A stretch of DNA of 64,000 bases from Prolixibacteraceae bacterium (GCA_028683385.1 JAQUIJ010000013.1:119036-183035); one strand, 5' to 3'. Shown: positions 34,624 through 44,393, counted from the stretch's first letter. A program made the numbers and translations. Notes: generated from the sequence alone by a model not told the origin.

Positions 34624-35970
34624 ATGGAAATTCTATTTCTTTTGGCAGGTCTTGTTCTTGGATTCGTTGTTTCATTCCTGATCATGAAATCGGGAAAACT
34701 GAAGCAGCAATCTGATTTTGAACGCGAAAAACAGGCCAGCGAACAAGTATATCTTCAGCAGAAATTTGAAATAGAAAAAGAGAAGTCGTTGTTTCAAGAT
34801 CGGAATCAATCGCTTCTGAAAGAAAAGGAAGAATTACATCTCCAGGTTCAACAGCTTCGTACCGAAAATGGGATACAGAGCCAACAACTGGCTCGTGCAG
34901 AGGCAGATTTTGGCAACCTTCAGGAGAAACTCGATTCGCAAAAAAAAGAAATAGAAAACCTTCAGCAAAAATTCACCTCTGAATTCGAAAATATTGCAGC
35001 AAAAATCCTGAAGCAAAATACGGTTGAGTTTTCAGCGTCCAATCAAAAAAGCATCACCGAATTGCTTACTCCGTTGAAAGAGAAAATTCAGGTATTTGAA
35101 AAAAAGGTAGAAGACACTTACGAAAAGGGTTTAAAGGACCAAACCGACCTGAAAGCTGAACTCAAAAAGCTGCACGACCTGAACCTGAAAATAAGCGATG
35201 AAGCCAATAATTTGACCAAAGCGCTGAAAGGCGACGTCAAAAAACAAGGTAACTGGGGCGAGGTCATTTTGGAGCGGATACTTGAACGTTCGGGGCTCTC
35301 TGAAGGCCGCGAATATACAAAACAGGAAAGTGTTCTTTCGGAGAATGGGCAGCGTTTTCAGCCCGATGTGGTTATTCACCTGCCCGACCAGAAACACATT
35401 GTGGTCGATTCGAAAGTATCACTGGTTGCCTACGAAAGATTGGTTAACGCAGATTTGGAGAAAGACCGTGCTGCTTTTGTGAAGGAACATTTGCAGAGCG
35501 TGAGAAGTCACATTAAAATTCTGAGCGAAAAGCATTATCAGCACTCGCCCAGTTTTAACAGTCCCGACTTTGTGTTGCTGTTTGTACCCATCGAATCGTC
35601 GTTCAGCATCGCTGTTCAGGAAGATCAGGATTTATTTTCGTATGCCTGGGATAATAAAGTGGTTATTGTAAGCCCGTCAACCTTGCTGGCAACGCTGCGA
35701 ACCATTGCCTCCATTTGGCAGCAGGAAAACCAAACCCGAAATGCGCTGGAAATTGCCCGTCAGAGCGGCGCATTGTACGATAAGTTTGTCGCATTTATCT
35801 CCGACATGGAGTCGATCGGCAAAAGTCTGGAAAGTACCCGAAAAACATACGATCAAGCCACGAACAAACTGTACTCCGGAAGTGGGAACCTGGTGAAACG
35901 AGCTGAAAATATCAGGAAACTTGGCGCAAAAACCACCAAAGAATTACCTCCGGAAATGATTGGGGAATAA
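34624..35970 (+). CDS. rmuC: DNA recombination protein RmuC
   Basis: 448 residues from ATG 34624 (the open frame extends to a TTG at 34597). One N-terminal membrane helix (about 1-20) is followed by a long coiled coil (about 25-130). The RmuC domain follows with QGNWGEVILERILERSGL (preceded by VKK), YTKQESV, PDVVIHLPDQKHIVVDSKVSL (nuclease-like core with D and D-x-K) and the FVPIESSF and IVSPSTLLATLRTI blocks. Thought to limit DNA inversions; activity is not settled. Single gene. Confidence 0.93.
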   Translation: MEILFLLAGLVLGFVVSFLIMKSGKLKQQSDFEREKQASEQVYLQQKFEIEKEKSLFQDRNQSLLKEKEELHLQVQQLRTENGIQSQQLARAEADFGNLQEKLDSQKKEIENLQQKFTSEFENIAAKILKQNTVEFSASNQKSITELLTPLKEKIQVFEKKVEDTYEKGLKDQTDLKAELKKLHDLNLKISDEANNLTKALKGDVKKQGNWGEVILERILERSGLSEGREYTKQESVLSENGQRFQPDVVIHLPDQKHIVVDSKVSLVAYERLVNADLEKDRAAFVKEHLQSVRSHIKILSEKHYQHSPSFNSPDFVLLFVPIESSFSIAVQEDQDLFSYAWDNKVVIVSPSTLLATLRTIASIWQQENQTRNALEIARQSGALYDKFVAFISDMESIGKSLESTRKTYDQATNKLYSGSGNLVKRAENIRKLGAKTTKELPPEMIGE

Positions 35971-35974
35971 TGTG

Positions 35975-36066
35975 GTCATTTATAGTCATTAAGTCATTCG
36001 TAGTCATTTATTGTAAAAGCCTTTCGAAACTATGAATGACTACATAGTGACAATGAATGACCACTT
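35975..36066. repeat. GTCATT-rich imperfect hairpin, copy 2
   Basis: The left arm 35975-36013 matches 12098-12136 (two mismatches). The right arm (36036-36066) is an approximate reverse complement (AATGACTAC...AATGACCAC). It lies after rmuC and may fold in the 3' end of its transcript. Confidence 0.65.
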
Positions 36067-36120
36067 AATGAGTTTATAAAGCCTTTTCCCTGAAAATCGT
36101 TGGAAACTTTACCTGCCTAA

Positions 36121-36363
36121 TCAATCTTCCTCTTTGTATTCCGGCTCCAAACCATCTTCACAAACATCGATGGGAACAATCCAAACCACAGGATTTCCGT
36201 TTCCTTCACCGCCTTCAGACTCACGCTTGACTATTTCGGAGCCGAAAAATACGGCAATGTGATCGTGCGGAATATTTTCGTCTTCTTCATTTCCAACTAC
36301 TACCGCATTTATTCCATCGATTCGCACAAAATCTCCTTTTACAAATGGCAATTCATCATCCAT
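36121..36363 (-). CDS. Small acidic protein of unknown function
   Basis: 80 residues, rich in D and E. Looks like a small beta-barrel: FVKGDFVRIDGINAVVVGNEEDE and DHIAVFFGSEIVKR, ending WIVPIDVCEDGLEPEYKEED. The strand pattern with GDFVRIDG and a G-N turn recalls SH3-like or KOW-type folds, but I do not recognise the family. Lies downstream of clpX on the same strand, separated by a repeat. Confidence 0.6.
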   Translation of the reverse strand: MDDELPFVKGDFVRIDGINAVVVGNEEDENIPHDHIAVFFGSEIVKRESEGGEGNGNPVVWIVPIDVCEDGLEPEYKEED

Positions 36364-36392
36364 ATTGACAATTCTTTAAGTTTATCGGAAAT

Positions 36393-36530
36393 AAAAAAGG
36401 TCGTATAAAAAGTCTAAACACAAGTGGAATTGGTCATCCCGAATTTATTTCGGGATCTGAAATTCAGTGTATAGAGATCCTGAAACGAGTTCAGGATGAC
36501 TCTTTGAAGACTTTTATTACGGCCTCTTTC
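36393..36530. repeat. Composite inverted repeat (GTCATCC type)
   Basis: Outer arms: 36393-36415 and 36508-36530 are approximate reverse complements (AAAGGTCGTATAAAAAGTCT-type). Inside are two GTCATCC-type hairpins: 36434-36457 (ATCCCGAA/TTTCGGGAT) and 36477-36500 (ATCCTGAA...TTCAGGAT). This kind of element is widely dispersed in bacteria. It follows the clpX gene on the minus strand. Confidence 0.55.
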
Positions 36531-36548
36531 GAGTATTTTGAATGAGTT

Positions 36549-37769
36549 TTAGCTTGCTTTTAACCGAACGGTTATGGCACCGTCAATTTTTTCCTGTGCA
36601 TAATCAAGAGTGATCTTCATTGTTGTCACATTAGCTGAGGGAGTATCGAACATGGCATCGTTCATGATATTTTCGCAGATCGAACGAAGTCCGCGTGCTC
36701 CCAATTTAAATTCCACCGCTTTATCAACAATAAATTCCAAGGCCTCTTCGTCGAAACTAAGTTCCACATGATCGAGTTCGAAAAGTTTAATGTATTGTTT
36801 GATCAGCGAATTACGAGGTTCAGTCAAGATGCTTCGCAAAGCCTTCCGGTCAAGCGGTTCCAGATAAGTCAACACCGGAATACGACCAATAATTTCAGGA
36901 ATAAGGCCAAACGACTTTAAATCCTGCGGCGAAATGTATTGAATCATATTATTACGGTCGATCACATCTGCTTTTTTCTGGGCACCGTAACCTACAGTCT
37001 TGGTATTCAGTCGTTGAGCTATTTTCTTGTCAATTCCGTCGAATGCACCGCCACAAACAAAAAGGATATTTTTAGTATTGACGGCAATCATTTTTTGCTC
37101 CGGATGTTTACGTCCGCCCTGAGGTGGAACATTCACGATGGCACCTTCGAGTAATTTTAAAAGTCCCTGTTGAACACCTTCGCCAGAAACATCGCGGGTT
37201 ATGGAAGGATTATCGCCTTTACGTGCAATTTTATCAATTTCGTCAATAAACACGATCCCACGTTCGGCGGCTTCAACGTTGTAATCGGCAACCTGCAACA
37301 ACCGCGTTAGTAAACTCTCAATATCTTCGCCTACATAACCAGCTTCGGTAAGTACTGTTGCGTCAACAATGGTGAATGGAACATGCAACATTTTGGCTAT
37401 TGTCCTCGCCAAAAGTGTTTTTCCGGTTCCGGTTTCACCAACCATGATGATATTTGACTTTTCAATCTCAGTCTCATCGGATGAAACTGGCTGATTTAAC
37501 CGTTTGTAATGGTTGTAAACGGCCACCGAAAGAATTTTTTTGGCGTGCTCCTGGCCAATAACATACTGATCGAGAAAATTCTTGATCTCGATGGGCTTCA
37601 TCAGCTTCAGGCCTTTGGTATCAAAAGTGTCATCTTTTTTGAATTCTTCCTCAACAATGGCATGAGCCTGTTCCACACAACTATCGCAGATATGTCCCTC
37701 CATGCCGGCAATCAGCAAGTTAACCTCTTTCTTCTCACGCCCGCAAAACGAACATTTATCCATTTTCAT
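36549..37769 (-). CDS. clpX: ATP-dependent Clp protease ATP-binding subunit ClpX
   Basis: 406 residues. N-terminal zinc domain (C6, C9, C28, C31). AAA+ core with Walker A GETGTGKT (111-118), Walker [12 protein letters not shown], sensor 1 [10 protein letters not shown], and the IGF-like loop for ClpP docking in [10 protein letters not shown]. Sensor 2 is in KLGARGLRS. Unfolds substrates and feeds them to ClpP. clpP lies upstream on the same strand; the 105-base gap holds a dispersed repeat (37780-37862). Confidence 0.97.
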   Translation of the reverse strand: MKMDKCSFCGREKKEVNLLIAGMEGHICDSCVEQAHAIVEEEFKKDDTFDTKGLKLMKPIEIKNFLDQYVIGQEHAKKILSVAVYNHYKRLNQPVSSDETEIEKSNIIMVGETGTGKTLLARTIAKMLHVPFTIVDATVLTEAGYVGEDIESLLTRLLQVADYNVEAAERGIVFIDEIDKIARKGDNPSITRDVSGEGVQQGLLKLLEGAIVNVPPQGGRKHPEQKMIAVNTKNILFVCGGAFDGIDKKIAQRLNTKTVGYGAQKKADVIDRNNMIQYISPQDLKSFGLIPEIIGRIPVLTYLEPLDRKALRSILTEPRNSLIKQYIKLFELDHVELSFDEEALEFIVDKAVEFKLGARGLRSICENIMNDAMFDTPSANVTTMKITLDYAQEKIDGAITVRLKAS

Positions 37770-37779
37770 GTGCTTATTA

Positions 37780-37862
37780 TTTGTTTTTTAATTGCCACAT
37801 GGAACTCGCCATATTAATTACATCTATATCCGATGCTTTTTTCCACATGGCTCGTTTCATCG
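37780..37862. repeat. Dispersed intergenic repeat (short copy)
   Basis: Starts TTTGTTTTTTAATTGCC and ends GGCTCGTTTCATCG, like 30355-30506 but about 70 bases shorter inside. It occupies nearly all of the clpP-clpX gap. Confidence 0.5.
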
Positions 37863-37874
37863 TCTGTGTTTTTT

Positions 37875-38549
37875 TCATTTATGTCTGATCAAGACCTCGT
37901 CAATCATACCATATTCTTTGGCTTCAGTCGAAGTCATCCAGTAGTCGCGATCAGCATCCTTTTCAACCTGATCATACGTTTTGCCGCTATGAATAGCTAT
38001 AATATCGTACAATTCTTTCTTCAACTTCATAATTTCGCGAGCTGTAATTTCAATATCAGTAGCTTGTCCTGATGCGCCACCCATTGGTTGATGAATCATC
38101 ACCCTTGAATGTTTAAGTGCAGAGCGTTTCCCGTGAGTACCGGCAGTAAGCAAAACAGCTCCCATTGAAGCAGCCATTCCGGTGCAAATAGTTGCAATAT
38201 CCGGAGAAATGATTTGCATGGTATCGTAAATTCCCAAACCGGCATGAACCGAACCTCCGGGAGTATTGAAGTAAATCTGAATGTCCTTGCTCGGATCGGC
38301 AGACTCCAGAAACAACAACTGTGCCTGAACAATATTGGCAATGTAATCGTCGATTGGCGTGCCTAAAAATATGATCCGATCCATCATCAACCGCGAAAAT
38401 ACATCCATGGAGGCCACGTTTAACTGGCGCTCTTCAATGATGTATGGAGTTAGACTATTGGTAAAAATAGAATCAAAACGATGCATATTCAGGCTGCTGA
38501 TACCCAAATGCTTCGTTGCATATTTATTGAATTCGTTTCCGTTGCTCAT
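37875..38549 (-). CDS. clpP: ATP-dependent Clp protease proteolytic subunit ClpP
   Basis: 224 residues. Serine protease with catalytic S128 in CTGMAASMGA, H153 in VMIHQPMGG and D202 in DRDYWM. FNTPGGSVHAGLGIYD is the family strand-turn. The N-terminal ~25 residues are a propeptide-like extension common in Bacteroidota. Sits between tig and clpX, the conserved tig-clpP-clpX order. Confidence 0.97.
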   Translation of the reverse strand: MSNGNEFNKYATKHLGISSLNMHRFDSIFTNSLTPYIIEERQLNVASMDVFSRLMMDRIIFLGTPIDDYIANIVQAQLLFLESADPSKDIQIYFNTPGGSVHAGLGIYDTMQIISPDIATICTGMAASMGAVLLTAGTHGKRSALKHSRVMIHQPMGGASGQATDIEITAREIMKLKKELYDIIAIHSGKTYDQVEKDADRDYWMTSTEAKEYGMIDEVLIRHK

Positions 38550-38566
38550 AATCGTGGTATCTTGTT

Positions 38567-38638
38567 AAAAAAAAACTTTGTGAAGATCAGTTTTACTTAT
38601 ACAAGCAAAATCAGATTTTCACAAAGTTAAAAAAATAA
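38567..38638 (-). terminator. Large stem-loop with T-run between tig and clpP
   Basis: Outer stem AACTTTGTGAA (38574-38584) with TTCACAAAGTT (38628-38638), 11 bp perfect, loop 43 bases with further partial pairing. On the minus strand it ends in nine T. TAACTTTG (38632-38639 on the minus strand) also matches a -7 box, so the region may combine termination of tig with a clpP promoter. Confidence 0.6.
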
Positions 38639-38662
38639 GCTATTGACTAAACAGCTAGAAAA

Positions 38663-40018
38663 TTAATTTTCCAGCATTTTGTTAAACGCCTCGTAAGTAA
38701 TTCCTTTTACATCGAGCGTAACTTTATCTTTTATAGTTGCAATGATTACATCTTCTTGTTTGCGAGAAACCAATTTGCGACGTTCTTCTTCGTCTTTCAA
38801 CATGTGATTGGCATAGTTTTCTAAATGCTCTTCGCCCACATTATTCAAACCATATTGACGGAATTGCATGGCTGCCATTTCTTTTGCCAAAGAGCGAACA
38901 TCGTCCTCGGTGATCTGAAGGTTGTTGTCTTTTACAATTTTGTCTTTAATCAACTGCCATCTCAGGTCAGTCATGAAATTATCGAAATCAGATTCAATCT
39001 GCTCGTCAGTCATTTTTTCGTTGGTAGCTTTAATCCAACGTTTCAGGAATGCTTCAGGCAAACTGATTGGAATAGCCTTAAGCAATGCATCGCGGCTGTC
39101 GAGAGCAAATTTATAATTGCTTGAATGAATAAAGTTTTCTTCAATTTCTGTTTTTATTCTGGCCTTGAATTCTTCTTCAGTAGAAATTCCTGAATCTTCG
39201 CCATAAATTTTTGAGAATAAATCCTGGTTTAATTCAGCCTTTTCGAAATGAAGTACTTCAACGATAGTAAAACTGAAGTTTCCTGAAATCTTTTCAGCTT
39301 CTTCGTGCGAAATATTCAGCATGTGCCCAACTTCGTGTTTGTTGTCGTAAGCTTTAACCGGATCAAAAACAACCACGTCGCCAGCTTTCTTACCAATGAA
39401 TGAAGCTTTAATTTCTTCATCTTTCATGACATCAATAGCAATAACCACTTTCTCAGCAACAATTCCGCCTTCCAGTTCGCTTCCGTCTTCATTCAACTGA
39501 ACAAAATTTCCGCGTACAGTATCTTTGTCTCCAACAGTTTCAACCACTTTATTCTCGCCCAAACGACCAGCATAAGCATCTGATTGTTTGTCAACCATAT
39601 CGTCATCGGCAGCAATGGTATAAAATGGCAATGCTGTCATTTCGTCAAGCTTCACATCAAATGCAGGAGCCATTGCCACATCAAAAACAAAGCTGAAATC
39701 AGATTGGGTATCCCAGTCGATTGGCGTTTGTTTTTCTTCATTTGGAAGTGGCTCGCCCAATACATTCAACTTTTCAGCGTGAATATATTCAGTAAGGCTT
39801 TTTGAAAGAATTTTATTGACTTCTTCAGCAAGTGCAGCTTTACCATACATCTTCTTAACCAAACCAGCGGGAACCATTCCAGGACGAAATCCCGGCATAT
39901 TAGCTTTTTTACGATAGTTCTTCAGAACATCGTTTACAGTAGCTTCATAATCATTCTTCTCAACCGAGACTGTGAGAATTGCATTTAGTTCGTCGATGTT
40001 TTCTCTGGTAATATTCAT
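38663..40018 (-). CDS. tig: Trigger factor
   Basis: 451 residues from ATG 40018 (MNITRENIDELN), the usual length in Bacteroidota; the frame is open further upstream but not with family sequence. Ribosome-binding N-domain signature is present as KKANMPGFRPGMVPAGLV (normally GFRxGKxP; here M replaces K). A PPIase domain covers about 150-235 (VQLNEDGSELEGG, FIGKKAGDVVVFD) and a long helical chaperone domain follows. Folds nascent chains at the ribosome exit. First of the tig-clpP-clpX set, after the tRNA-Leu gene. Confidence 0.96.
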   Translation of the reverse strand: MNITRENIDELNAILTVSVEKNDYEATVNDVLKNYRKKANMPGFRPGMVPAGLVKKMYGKAALAEEVNKILSKSLTEYIHAEKLNVLGEPLPNEEKQTPIDWDTQSDFSFVFDVAMAPAFDVKLDEMTALPFYTIAADDDMVDKQSDAYAGRLGENKVVETVGDKDTVRGNFVQLNEDGSELEGGIVAEKVVIAIDVMKDEEIKASFIGKKAGDVVVFDPVKAYDNKHEVGHMLNISHEEAEKISGNFSFTIVEVLHFEKAELNQDLFSKIYGEDSGISTEEEFKARIKTEIEENFIHSSNYKFALDSRDALLKAIPISLPEAFLKRWIKATNEKMTDEQIESDFDNFMTDLRWQLIKDKIVKDNNLQITEDDVRSLAKEMAAMQFRQYGLNNVGEEHLENYANHMLKDEEERRKLVSRKQEDVIIATIKDKVTLDVKGITYEAFNKMLEN

Positions 40019-40105
40019 AATTGAATGCTTAAAGTTATTGGAAATGAGGAAGGAAGAAGAACTCTTAATAAGTTCCGGATCCGAAACCTGATGCTTTAAA
40101 TTAAT

Positions 40106-40149
40106 AAAAACCGCTTGCTTATCCTTTTTCAAGGTAAAGCAAGGCGGTT
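40106..40149 (-). terminator. Terminator after tRNA-Leu
   Basis: AACCGCTTGCTT (40109-40120) pairs with AAGCAAGGCGGTT (40137-40149) with one bulge, then a T-run on the minus strand (A40106-40110). Confidence 0.75.
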
Positions 40150-40161
40150 ATTCTTTTGTTG

Positions 40162-40243
40162 TGCGGGCGAAGGGACTCGAACCCCCACGCCGTAAGGCAC
40201 CAGATCCTAAGTCTGGCACGTCTACCAATTCCGCCACGCCCGC
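40162..40243 (-). tRNA. tRNA-Leu (anticodon TAG)
   Basis: 82 bases. Acceptor arms GCGGGCG/CGCCCGC; anticodon stem CCAGA/TCTGG around loop CTTAGGA, giving anticodon TAG (reads CUA). A long class II variable arm precedes the T arm (GGGGTTCGAGTCCC). No CCA is encoded. Read on the minus strand. Confidence 0.95.
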
Positions 40244-40254
40244 TAAATGCGGTG

Positions 40255-40262
40255 CAAATGTA
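40255..40262 (-). promoter_or_regulatory. Candidate -7 box for tRNA-Leu
   Basis: TACATTTG on the minus strand, 11 bases before the tRNA. TTTG at 40277-40280 is a possible -33 box though spaced only 14 bases. Confidence 0.45.
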
Positions 40263-40333
40263 TGTCATTTTTCTTACAAACACAACACCACAGCAAAATC
40301 TTTTGAATTGTTTTTTTTCAAAAGCCGAACCGA

Positions 40334-41056
40334 TTACCGAAGTTCGAAATTCTGACCCAAATAAACGCGGCGAACTTCCTCGTCAGAAGCAAGCTCTTCG
40401 GCAGTACCCGCCTTCATGATAGACCCTTCATACAAAAGATACGATCTATCGGTAATGGTCAGGGTTTCGTGCACATTGTGGTCGGTTATCAAAACCCCAA
40501 TATTTTTATCTTTTAGCTTTTTGATAATTGATTGAATATCTTCAACGGCAATCGGGTCAACTCCCGCAAAAGGCTCATCCAAAAGAATAAATTTCGGATC
40601 GATTGCCAAAGCACGCGCAATTTCAGTACGGCGTCTCTCTCCTCCCGAAAGTTGATAACCATTGCTTTTACGAATATGCTGAAGGCCAAATTCATTTAAT
40701 AGGGTTTCAACCTTTTGCAGTTGATCCGCTTTTGGCATCTTAGTCATTTCGAGTACTGAAAGAATATTGTCTTCCACACTCATCTGCCTGAAAACCGAAG
40801 CTTCCTGAGCCAGATATCCGATGCCTTTTTGAGCCCTTTTATAAACCGGGATCATAGTTATCTCCTCGTCGTCGATAAAAATCCGACCTGAAAGCGGTTT
40901 TATCAACCCAACAATCATGTAAAAAGAGGTGGTCTTACCGGCACCGTTTGGCCCAAGCAATCCAACGATTTCACCCTGATTCACCTCGAACGAAACTCCC
41001 TTTACGACAGTCCGTTTGCGATATTTCTTGACAATATTTTCTGCTCTAAGTTTCAT
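40334..41056 (-). CDS. lptB: LPS export ABC transporter ATP-binding protein LptB
   Basis: 240 residues from ATG 41056 (a TTG start at 41074 is also in frame). ABC ATPase: Walker [18 protein letters not shown]-loop YLAQEASVF, signature [15 protein letters not shown], Walker [15 protein letters not shown]-loop ITDHNV. The [10 protein letters not shown] and FAGVDPIAV wording is LptB-specific. Powers lipopolysaccharide transport with LptFG. Starts 20 bases after the tatC stop; likely cotranscribed with it. Confidence 0.95.
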   Translation of the reverse strand: MKLRAENIVKKYRKRTVVKGVSFEVNQGEIVGLLGPNGAGKTTSFYMIVGLIKPLSGRIFIDDEEITMIPVYKRAQKGIGYLAQEASVFRQMSVEDNILSVLEMTKMPKADQLQKVETLLNEFGLQHIRKSNGYQLSGGERRRTEIARALAIDPKFILLDEPFAGVDPIAVEDIQSIIKKLKDKNIGVLITDHNVHETLTITDRSYLLYEGSIMKAGTAEELASDEEVRRVYLGQNFELR

Positions 41057-41076
41057 CTTGATGGGTACCCGCAATT

Positions 41077-41934
41077 TTAATTTTCATCCAGTTTCCGTTG
41101 ATGCGCTCTATCAATGCTTGCAGAAATAAAGATACTCACCTCGTAAAGTATAATTAGCGGAATACATACAATCGTCTGACTGAGTACATCCGGAGGGGTA
41201 ATAATTGCAGCGATTATTAATAAAACCACATAGGAATGCCTGCGGTATTTTTTCAGAAATTTCGGTGTTAACAAACCAACTTTACTCAGGAAATAAACAA
41301 CAACAGGTAGCTCGAAAGATATACCCCCGGCAATCACAATTGAAGTTACAGAACTAATGTATGAAAGTATATTAATCTGATTGACAACGTCTTTACTAAT
41401 ACTATACGAACCCAACCAGTCTAATGAAAAAGGTACAATTAAAAAATAGCCAAATAAAACCCCAAGCAGGAAAAGACCCGACATAACGGCAACTGCACCA
41501 GAGGCATGTCTTCGTTCATTTTCGTAAAGTGCCGGTTTGACAAAACTCCAGAACTGATAAACTACATAGGGGAAAGCAATGATAAAACCAGCAATAATGG
41601 CGGTCCAAACATCAACCATAAATTGTCCGGACAAATCGAAATTAATTAACTCAATAGGATGTTGATTTAATCCAGTAGACTTAACTCCAATAAAATCTCC
41701 AAGTTTAATCAACATTCTACTGGTCCAGAAATCAGGACTATTAGGAGCTAATATAATAGAGTTCCAAACAAAATCACTGTAAATAAAGGCAACTACACCG
41801 CCAATAATAATGGCTGAAATCGATTTGAGAAAGTGCCACCGAAGCGCTTCCAGATGATCCAGAAAAGACATTTCTGCCTTTGGCTCACTTTTTTTCTTGG
41901 TTGATTGTTCTTCTCTGTTGGTTTCTTCAGCCAT
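41077..41934 (-). CDS. tatC: Sec-independent protein translocase TatC
   Basis: 285 residues with six membrane helices. Family motifs: [17 protein letters not shown] at the first helix, [26 protein letters not shown] in parts ([18 protein letters not shown]), and [18 protein letters not shown]. Its acidic/basic N-terminal extension (about 20 residues) is normal for the phylum. Core receptor of the twin-arginine export system. First gene of tatC-lptB. Confidence 0.95.
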   Translation of the reverse strand: MAEETNREEQSTKKKSEPKAEMSFLDHLEALRWHFLKSISAIIIGGVVAFIYSDFVWNSIILAPNSPDFWTSRMLIKLGDFIGVKSTGLNQHPIELINFDLSGQFMVDVWTAIIAGFIIAFPYVVYQFWSFVKPALYENERRHASGAVAVMSGLFLLGVLFGYFLIVPFSLDWLGSYSISKDVVNQINILSYISSVTSIVIAGGISFELPVVVYFLSKVGLLTPKFLKKYRRHSYVVLLIIAAIITPPDVLSQTIVCIPLIILYEVSIFISASIDRAHQRKLDEN

Positions 41935-42158
41935 AATACAGTATAAATAAATGATCAGGTTGGTTTAAAAAAGTTCGCACAAATATAGCTTATATTCCTT
42001 TCTCATTCCTTGGGCTATATCTTAATTTTACTTAAAGGAGCGCTAAAAGTATCTAAATTCAGACAATGCCATTGCGTTTTAATTGATATTTTATATACCT
42101 TCGGGATACTTATACAAATTGCAAATATTTTTTTTGATCTGTAAATCGGTCTTTTTTT

Positions 42159-44339
42159 ATGGGAATAGATTACAAGTTAACTGAGCATCTCCAGAAATAT
42201 TTCGGATTTGATCGTTTTAAAGGCCAGCAGGAAGAAGTGATCAAAAGTGTGTTGGATGGCCATGATACCTTTGTATTAATGCCAACAGGGGGAGGAAAAT
42301 CACTGTGTTATCAATTACCCGCACTTATTATGGATGGTACAGCCATCATTATTTCTCCACTGATTGCGTTGATGAAGAATCAGGTAGATTCGATCAGGAG
42401 TTTTGGCACGGAGGATGGCATTGCTCACTTTTTAAACTCGTCGCTAACCAAGGCCGCAGCTCAAAAAGTGCGCGATGATGTGACAAGTGGGAAAACAAAA
42501 TTACTATACGTTGCCCCCGAAAGCCTGACTAAGGAAGACAACATTGATTTCCTGAAAAATGTCAAAATATCGTTTTATGCCATTGATGAAGCGCATTGTA
42601 TTTCCGAATGGGGTCACGATTTCAGGCCTGAATACCGTCGAATAAAACCTATCGTTTCTGAAATCGGACAAGCGCCATTAATCGCGCTTACTGCAACTGC
42701 AACAGCCAAAGTTCAGCATGATATTCAGAAAACGCTGGGAATGTTAGAAGCCAATGTTTTCAAAGCATCATTTAACCGTCCGAACTTATTTTACGAAGTA
42801 AAACCGAAGTCGAAACCTGAATCCCAGATCATCAAATTCATCAAGGAAAATGAAGGAAAATCGGGCATCATTTACTGTTTGAGCCGAAAGAAGGTTGAAG
42901 AATTAACGGAAACGCTGGTTGTAAATAACATTAAGGCTCTGCCTTATCACGCCGGAATGGATTCTGCGACCCGATCAGGCAATCAGGACAAATTCCTGAT
43001 GGAAGAAGCAGATGTAATTGTTGCAACTATTGCTTTCGGGATGGGTATAGATAAACCGGATGTCCGTTTTGTGATCCATTACGACATTCCTAAAAGTCTG
43101 GAAGGTTATTATCAGGAAACCGGACGTGCAGGCAGAGATGGTGGTGAGGGAATTTGCATCACGCTCTATTCAGCCAAAGACATTCAGAAACTGGAAAAAT
43201 TCATGCAAGGAAAACCAGTTGCTGAGCAGGAAATTGGGCGTCAATTGTTGCTCGATACAGCTTCGTATGCCGAATCAGCCATATGCCGACGCATTATTCT
43301 TCTAAATTATTTCGGCGAAAAATTAGAAGAGCCTTGTGGAAATTGTGACAACTGCGTTAATCCGAAAGAACAGATTGAAGCAAAAGATGAAATATGCCGT
43401 GCTTTGCAAGCCATCATCGAAGTGAAGGAAAAATACAAAGCAGAACATTTATCTGATATTCTCACCGGGAAAAAGACTGCTGCAGTTAAATCATTCCGGC
43501 ATTACGAACTCGAAGCTTTTGGTTCGGGCAACGATCATGGCGAAAAATTCTGGAATGCTGTGTTCAGGCAAAGCTTGATTGCCGGGTTTATTTCAAAGGA
43601 CATCGAGAACTATGGGTTGCTTAAAATGACTCAAAAGGGATACGATTTTCTGGAAAACCCGGTTGACTTCTTGCTGGTTCGCAACCACGACTACGACGCC
43701 ATTGAGGAAGAAGCAAATGCCGCGGCTGCTCAGGCGAGTGGCGCTGGCGATCCCGAGTTGTTTGCGATGTTAAAAGATCTTCGGAAAAAGATCTCGAAGA
43801 AGCTTAACCTTCCTCCATTCGTCATTTTTCAGGATCCATCGCTGGCTGATATGGCTTTGCAATATCCGATTACTTTAGAAGAACTGAAATATATCCAGGG
43901 AGTTGGAGAAGGGAAAGCGAAACGGTATGGTAAAGAATTCGTTGAACTGATCAAATCGTATGTCGAAGAGAACGAAATTGACCGTCCACAGGACATGGTG
44001 GTTAAGAGTGTTGCCAACAAATCAAAAATAAAAGTGGGCATCATTCAAAGCATCGACCGTAAACTTTCGCTCGACGATATTGCCGCTTCGATTGGTATCG
44101 ACATGAAAGATCTGATCTCAGAAATTGAAACCATTGTAAACTCCGGAACCAGGATAAACATCGATTATTACCTCGACGAAATACTGGATGAAGACCGTCA
44201 GGAAGAAATTTTTGAATACTTCAGAGAGGCGAAGAGCGACAGTATTGAAGAGGCTCTCAAGGAACTTGGCGAAGATGAATATACCGATTCCGACGTTCGG
44301 TTGATGCGAATTCGTTTTCTTTCTGAATTGGGTAATTAA
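42159..44339 (+). CDS. recQ: ATP-dependent DNA helicase RecQ
   Basis: 726 residues. Superfamily 2 helicase core: GFDRFKGQQEEVI, Walker A VLMPTGGGKSLCYQ, YAIDEAHCISEWGHDFRP, LTATAT, and IAFGMGIDKPDVRFVIH with YYQETGRAGRDG. The zinc site is in CRRIILLNYFGE / CGNCDNC. An RQC winged-helix region follows (about 400-500). HRDC domain at about 530-610 (DLRKKISKKLNLPPFVIFQD). The C-terminal ~110 residues form an extra helical tail found in Bacteroidota RecQ. Unwinds DNA in recombination and repair. Terminator follows at 44394-44428. Confidence 0.96.
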   Translation: MGIDYKLTEHLQKYFGFDRFKGQQEEVIKSVLDGHDTFVLMPTGGGKSLCYQLPALIMDGTAIIISPLIALMKNQVDSIRSFGTEDGIAHFLNSSLTKAAAQKVRDDVTSGKTKLLYVAPESLTKEDNIDFLKNVKISFYAIDEAHCISEWGHDFRPEYRRIKPIVSEIGQAPLIALTATATAKVQHDIQKTLGMLEANVFKASFNRPNLFYEVKPKSKPESQIIKFIKENEGKSGIIYCLSRKKVEELTETLVVNNIKALPYHAGMDSATRSGNQDKFLMEEADVIVATIAFGMGIDKPDVRFVIHYDIPKSLEGYYQETGRAGRDGGEGICITLYSAKDIQKLEKFMQGKPVAEQEIGRQLLLDTASYAESAICRRIILLNYFGEKLEEPCGNCDNCVNPKEQIEAKDEICRALQAIIEVKEKYKAEHLSDILTGKKTAAVKSFRHYELEAFGSGNDHGEKFWNAVFRQSLIAGFISKDIENYGLLKMTQKGYDFLENPVDFLLVRNHDYDAIEEEANAAAAQASGAGDPELFAMLKDLRKKISKKLNLPPFVIFQDPSLADMALQYPITLEELKYIQGVGEGKAKRYGKEFVELIKSYVEENEIDRPQDMVVKSVANKSKIKVGIIQSIDRKLSLDDIAASIGIDMKDLISEIETIVNSGTRINIDYYLDEILDEDRQEEIFEYFREAKSDSIEEALKELGEDEYTDSDVRLMRIRFLSELGN

Positions 44340-44393
44340 TCTGATCTAAAAAGTTTGCTCCATTCTGGCAGACAGAATCCATACTTAAAAAAT

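Noticed and set aside
40018..40132. Upstream extension of trigger factor
   Set aside because: The extra 38 residues have no family similarity; MNITRENIDELN is the normal start and gives 451 residues.
40262..40419. Open frame through tRNA-Leu (40156-40419, plus strand)
   Set aside because: It is a shadow of the tRNA and of the lptB 3' end.
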